This document shows positions 60,404 to 64,000 of a stretch of 64,000 nucleotides of DNA, in pieces. The stretch comes from Lepeophtheirus salmonis (Eukaryota; Arthropoda; Copepoda; Siphonostomatoida; Caligidae). The stretch covers positions 31,805,971 through 31,869,970 of the forward strand of contig NC_052134.2 of NCBI RefSeq assembly GCF_016086655.4, in the 5' to 3' direction. The position numbers were made by a program, and so were the translations under genes. How positions within the stretch are numbered: the stretch's first letter is position 1; each line of letters starts with the position of its first letter. A model generated the notes under the pieces. The model was not told the origin of the DNA, searched no databases, and saw only the letters and a list, made by a program, of their open reading frames with translations.

Positions 60404-62170
60404 TATTGTACAAAAAAGAGAGATCCTATTTAGAGGGGGAGTAGATCATTAAATTGAAATATGAAACGAATGTTTGCTAGTTTTTTTTAACAAGTTGTTT
60501 GTCTTTTATTTTTTTTCCTTTTTTTGTTAAGAAAAAATGATACGTCTACGAAGTTTTAAAAAAAAACTTTTTAAATTTATTTTAGTTGAATAGTATTAAT
60601 GTATATGAGAATGTATCTAAATGATGAATCGGCGTGGAAACTAACATACCCTGTGCATTTTTTCTATTTTATTACATACACAACAGAAACTATGTTGAAC
60701 TAATTTGACTAACTAACAAACAAACAAAAATACATAATTGAATTAAATAAACGCACGAGTTCCATTTATTACCGTCAGTATTTCATAATAGTATTAATTA
60801 ATTTTTAACATATCAACAACTTTTTTAATTATATTTTTTGGAACATTAGTCTTTGTCACCAAAATCCTGATCTAATGTCATTTAAAGTTCTTTATACTAA
60901 TAGAAGGAAAAAAACTAACTTCATGTAATCAATAAATAGACGAGAGAAAAAAACTAACTTGGGGAGGACAAGAAGGAAAAGAAGACGGAGGAATTGGAAG
61001 GGTGAAATCAATCATTTTGATGTACATACACTCTTATACATAAAAATTTGTTTGACATCAAATTTCCAATTTAAAGTAAAATGGGAAAAGTTTTTGTTAC
61101 AATTTTGCTCTAATGATATATTGAAAGAATTTTTAGAATATTTATTTAATTCAAATTCATAATAATTTAAACTACAACACTTCTTTTCTTTTTTATCATA
61201 ACATGAAATCAGCGTAAATAATTGTAATTTACAATTTAAATAAGTATAGATAAAGAAATATTTTAGAAATCAGTTAGTTTGAATTATAAATTTTAAATCA
61301 TATCTCCAATCACCATAACTTTAAAATTCCATTAGTTAATATTCTGCAAGAAGTTATACTGTACAAAAGGTATTTCAACATCTTCTACATTCTTGTTAGA
61401 TAATTTCGAAAACGAGTGTTTTCTTAGACTTGAAATCTCTAATCTATGTTTATTTTTAAATAATTCCACGAACACCTTCAAAGTGTTTCTAGCGCCATCA
61501 GAATAATAAATCTGACATCAATGCCAATAGGTCCATTCAGGATCATTGTACTTAGAAATAGGTATTTAATGGGCTCAGAGAACGTAACAAAAGGTAACAC
61601 AAGGTTGACAAATCCATTCTTCAATTGCCAGAACTAAAACTACAGGACTTTTTTTTTATTACAATAAAGTATGTTTTGCGGGTGTAACGGATAACAACTG
61701 ATCCTTAATCAAAATTTGCGATCTGCAGATAGTCTGGGGAGGGGGGAATATTATTATACATTGACAAATTCGAGATATTTTCTGTAAAAGGCAGCGTTTG
61801 TTGTCAAAAAATGGGGTACTAGGTACTTTTGCCTTGGGACATTTCGCATTAACGCCATTTTGCCTTAAGGATATTTTGCTTTTATCCATAAATAAATGAG
61901 GTTTATTTTTCGTTGTTTTTTTATTTTTGCTATAAATTGATGTTTCTTTGAATTTTTTAATCAAAATCAGTTATGTTTATTACTATAAAACACATTAAAT
62001 GGTAATCTTCTGTAGGAATAATGAAGGAATTATGTTCCAAAATCTCAATGTATACATAATATCAAGATCTAATACTTTTAAAACAGAGAAAAATAGTTAA
62101 TAAAATTAGTATAATAAAAACACACTCAAGAAATCACTCGAATTGAAAAAGTGATAGTTACTTATCTGTT

Positions 62171-62201
62171 AATAATCCATTATTAGTAATGATGGATTAT
62201 T
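62171..62201. repeat. 31-bp near-perfect palindrome
   Basis: AATAATCCAT is followed by TATTAGTAATG and then ATGGATTATT. The arms and the inner bases are symmetric around 62186 with a single G/T mismatch pair. Confidence 0.7.
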
Positions 62202-63365
62202 CATAATGCAAAATATTCATGGATTGACGAACAAGCATAATATAGGGCAAGAGCATTACATCATTACTCTAACAGAAAATATACCAGTTAATGCGTTTTA
62301 TAATTAATGTATTTCCTATTTGGATTAAAAAATTCAAAAGAGACATCAATTTCAACCAAGAATAAACAATAGCAACGTATAAAACACTTTTATTAATATA
62401 TTAAGGCAAATATCCCTGAGTCAAAATTTCTTTACGGCGAAAGTCCAAACCCCTACAAATAACGTTTCCTCGTGGAATGGCCCGTTAAATATAAATATTT
62501 ATCTAGATTCAAAAATGATCTGTTTACTAGACTAATTTCAAAGATTGGACCTATTCGTGAGTTTGCTGCTCCGTTGCACCCCTAACAAATATTGAGTACA
62601 ATAATTCCCATTTCTTATATACATAAACATATAGACAGCAGTTCATTTATATTATTACGTAGTAATTATAATTTGAGATAAATTGCTGTAAAACTGGTGC
62701 ATTTAATTTTGTTTTATCGTCCATGACTTTCATTACGCACTTCATTTTATTTTGATCAAAAATTGAGAGTAAAAAAGTGTATTAGTTACTCTGTTCGAAT
62801 AACTATCTCTTAAGTGCTTATAATATACATTTTATGGTCCCTGATTCAATCGCAAAGTCATGTTCTAAAAGTCTGCCTTTTTCTCCAGATAAACCATAAA
62901 TAAAGGAATTGGTAAATATTATAATTGTAATATGGGAATGTTTATTAAGTATTTGATTCTTAGTGTCTGTATTCTCTAAGTAAAAGGAAGATACATTTAT
63001 GAATTTAATTGCTATTATTTAGGTTATAAAACATATGAGAACCATATAAATTGGTAGTTAATAAAATTTCTAATATCAGTAATGTATGTACAATGTACAT
63101 GTAATATGTACTAAGTACTCATTAAAACATGAACAGATAGTTTGAAAAGTTATGTCTTTGAAACATATAACTTTTTAGTGTGAAAAGTAACTTTTTGTGC
63201 AACTTTATTTGATTTTAGCATTATCTATATAGTAAATGAGAAACAAAATACAATGAAGGGTTTTTTTAAACCCATAAATTCAGATCTTTTTTTATCAGAC
63301 AAAAAATGAGTGCGCTCCCGGAATAGAACTCCATATCATACATCTTCCAAGACCCAAAAGTTTTA

Positions 63366-63527
63366 CTAGAAGAGGTTCGCCTTTTCTTGGGGTAATCCCC
63401 ACCCGATATCCCTCCTGTGAACTATAGAGTATTCAACTTTTCGAAAAATAAGCTTTTTAAGATCTCTCACTGTAATGTAGACGATTTGACCGTTAGCATC
63501 ATGAAGTACTTTTACCTGATGAGCAAT
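63366..63527 (-). other. Unassigned minus-strand reading frame in a less AT-rich island
   Basis: A 53-codon stop-to-stop frame without ATG begins IAHQVKVLHDANGQIVYITV and contains DIGWGLPQEKANLF. Its composition is less skewed to Lys/Asn/Phe than the background frames. I do not recognise it. It may be a piece of transposon or gene relic. Confidence 0.2.
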
Positions 63528-64000
63528 CTACGTCAGGCTTCATTTTTGTGTCCCAAATGGGCTTGCTGCCATGGGTGGTCATTACATTGAAAAATATTTT
63601 TTCTCATAAATATTATGGAATAGAAAGACTGCTTTTAAAATTATTTAGTTTTGTAAAAATTTTCTCCTACTCTCTGTAGTTAGATGACAATTTTAATTTC
63701 TCTATGAAGAGAAATAGAAAATCCAAACAAAATGAAGAAAAAATATTAACTTTACTATGTAGTAATTGAAAAAATATGTGAATAGGATGTTTTATCATTA
63801 TGTGATATCTTTTTTTTACCCTTAATTTATCTAAAATGTAAGACAATAAGAAACTTTTTGTAAAAGTTAGAACTCAAAGAATATATGTATAATTCAAAGT
63901 GATACCTTAAAAACACAATTTTTTTATTGTAGTTTGCTTCCAACAGTCGATTTTTTGCTGTTTTTCCTTTTCACAATGATCTAAGCGTTTCAAATTAGCT

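Larger units (their letters stand above)
60406..64000. other. AT-rich stretch, no gene recognised
   Basis: It contains a degenerate TTTTGCCTTGGG-type short repeat at about 61825-61880, the G-rich run GGGGAGGGGGG at 61736-61746, a 31-bp palindrome at 62171-62201, and a less AT-rich segment at 63300-63580 with an unassigned minus-strand frame. Confidence 0.5.

Noticed and set aside
60959..61162. Frame starting with an Arg-rich stretch (GRTRRKRRRRNWKG)
   Set aside because: The basic start comes from a purine-rich AGAAGG-type tract. The rest is ordinary AT-rich sequence with no family match.
1..64000. Intact host protein-coding gene
   Set aside because: No frame outside transposon remains has recognisable domains, convincing splice-linked neighbours or conserved motifs. 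Spliced genes with very short exons cannot be fully excluded by eye.
1..64000. tRNA, rRNA, CRISPR or bacterial features
   Set aside because: I saw no cloverleaf with A and B boxes, no rRNA-like block and no regularly spaced repeats. The sequence is clearly eukaryotic in character.

Overview
The window is AT-rich metazoan nuclear DNA with no prokaryotic features: no operons, no long open frames, and abundant A/T runs. I find no intact protein-coding gene. The recognisable coding content is broken transposable elements: non-LTR retrotransposons with an apurinic-type endonuclease and reverse transcriptase, and mariner/Tc1-type (DD34D) transposons. The mariner terminal repeats, starting CGAGGGTGGTCTGAAAAGTTTC, and the general composition remind me of a copepod such as a sea louse (Lepeophtheirus type). 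That identification is a recollection, not something tested here.

Layout. 1-5.5 kb is mostly unique AT-rich DNA, with one copy of a dispersed repeat (826-1220), a 331-bp inverted-repeat element (1911-2241) and degenerate GGCAATTTT-type repeats. 5.6 kb and 13.1-13.6 kb hold minus-strand fragments of a non-LTR ORF2 C terminus. 7.8-10.2 kb is a large fold-back element with two arms of about 431 bp around a 1.47-kb spacer. 12.5-12.9 kb is a mariner transposase fragment. 15-15.9 kb holds two more pieces of the dispersed repeat. 18.6 kb is a short mariner-derived element. 19-32 kb is almost featureless apart from a relative of the fold-back arm (24.0 kb), a 43-nt hairpin (25.4 kb), a 205-bp terminal-inverted-repeat element (26.6 kb) and another dispersed-repeat copy (28.8 kb).

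32.9-41.8 kb is the richest block: two diverged non-LTR retrotransposons lie head-to-tail on the minus strand. The upstream one (36.3-41.8 kb) has ORF1, endonuclease, RT and C-terminal region, all broken. The downstream one (32.9-36.3 kb) starts inside ORF1 and has lost the middle of the RT. Next come a mariner N-terminal fragment (42.1-42.3 kb), a 926-bp unit with 35-bp inverted ends enclosing a conserved-looking but interrupted reading frame (42.76-43.69 kb), and more dispersed-repeat copies (44.0 and 47.6 kb).

50.0-51.3 kb is a near full-length dead mariner. 53.7, 54.2-55.7, 56.3, 58.6-59.3 and 59.8-60.4 kb hold further mariner and non-LTR remains. The last 3.5 kb has no assignable feature.

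The window is best read as a transposon graveyard in an intergenic or large-intron region. Nothing indicates genes cooperating in a pathway. The most interesting items are the inverted-repeat-bounded reading frame at 42.8-43.4 kb, the dispersed repeat that preserves one peptide across copies, the long fold-back element, and a graded series of internally deleted mariner derivatives.
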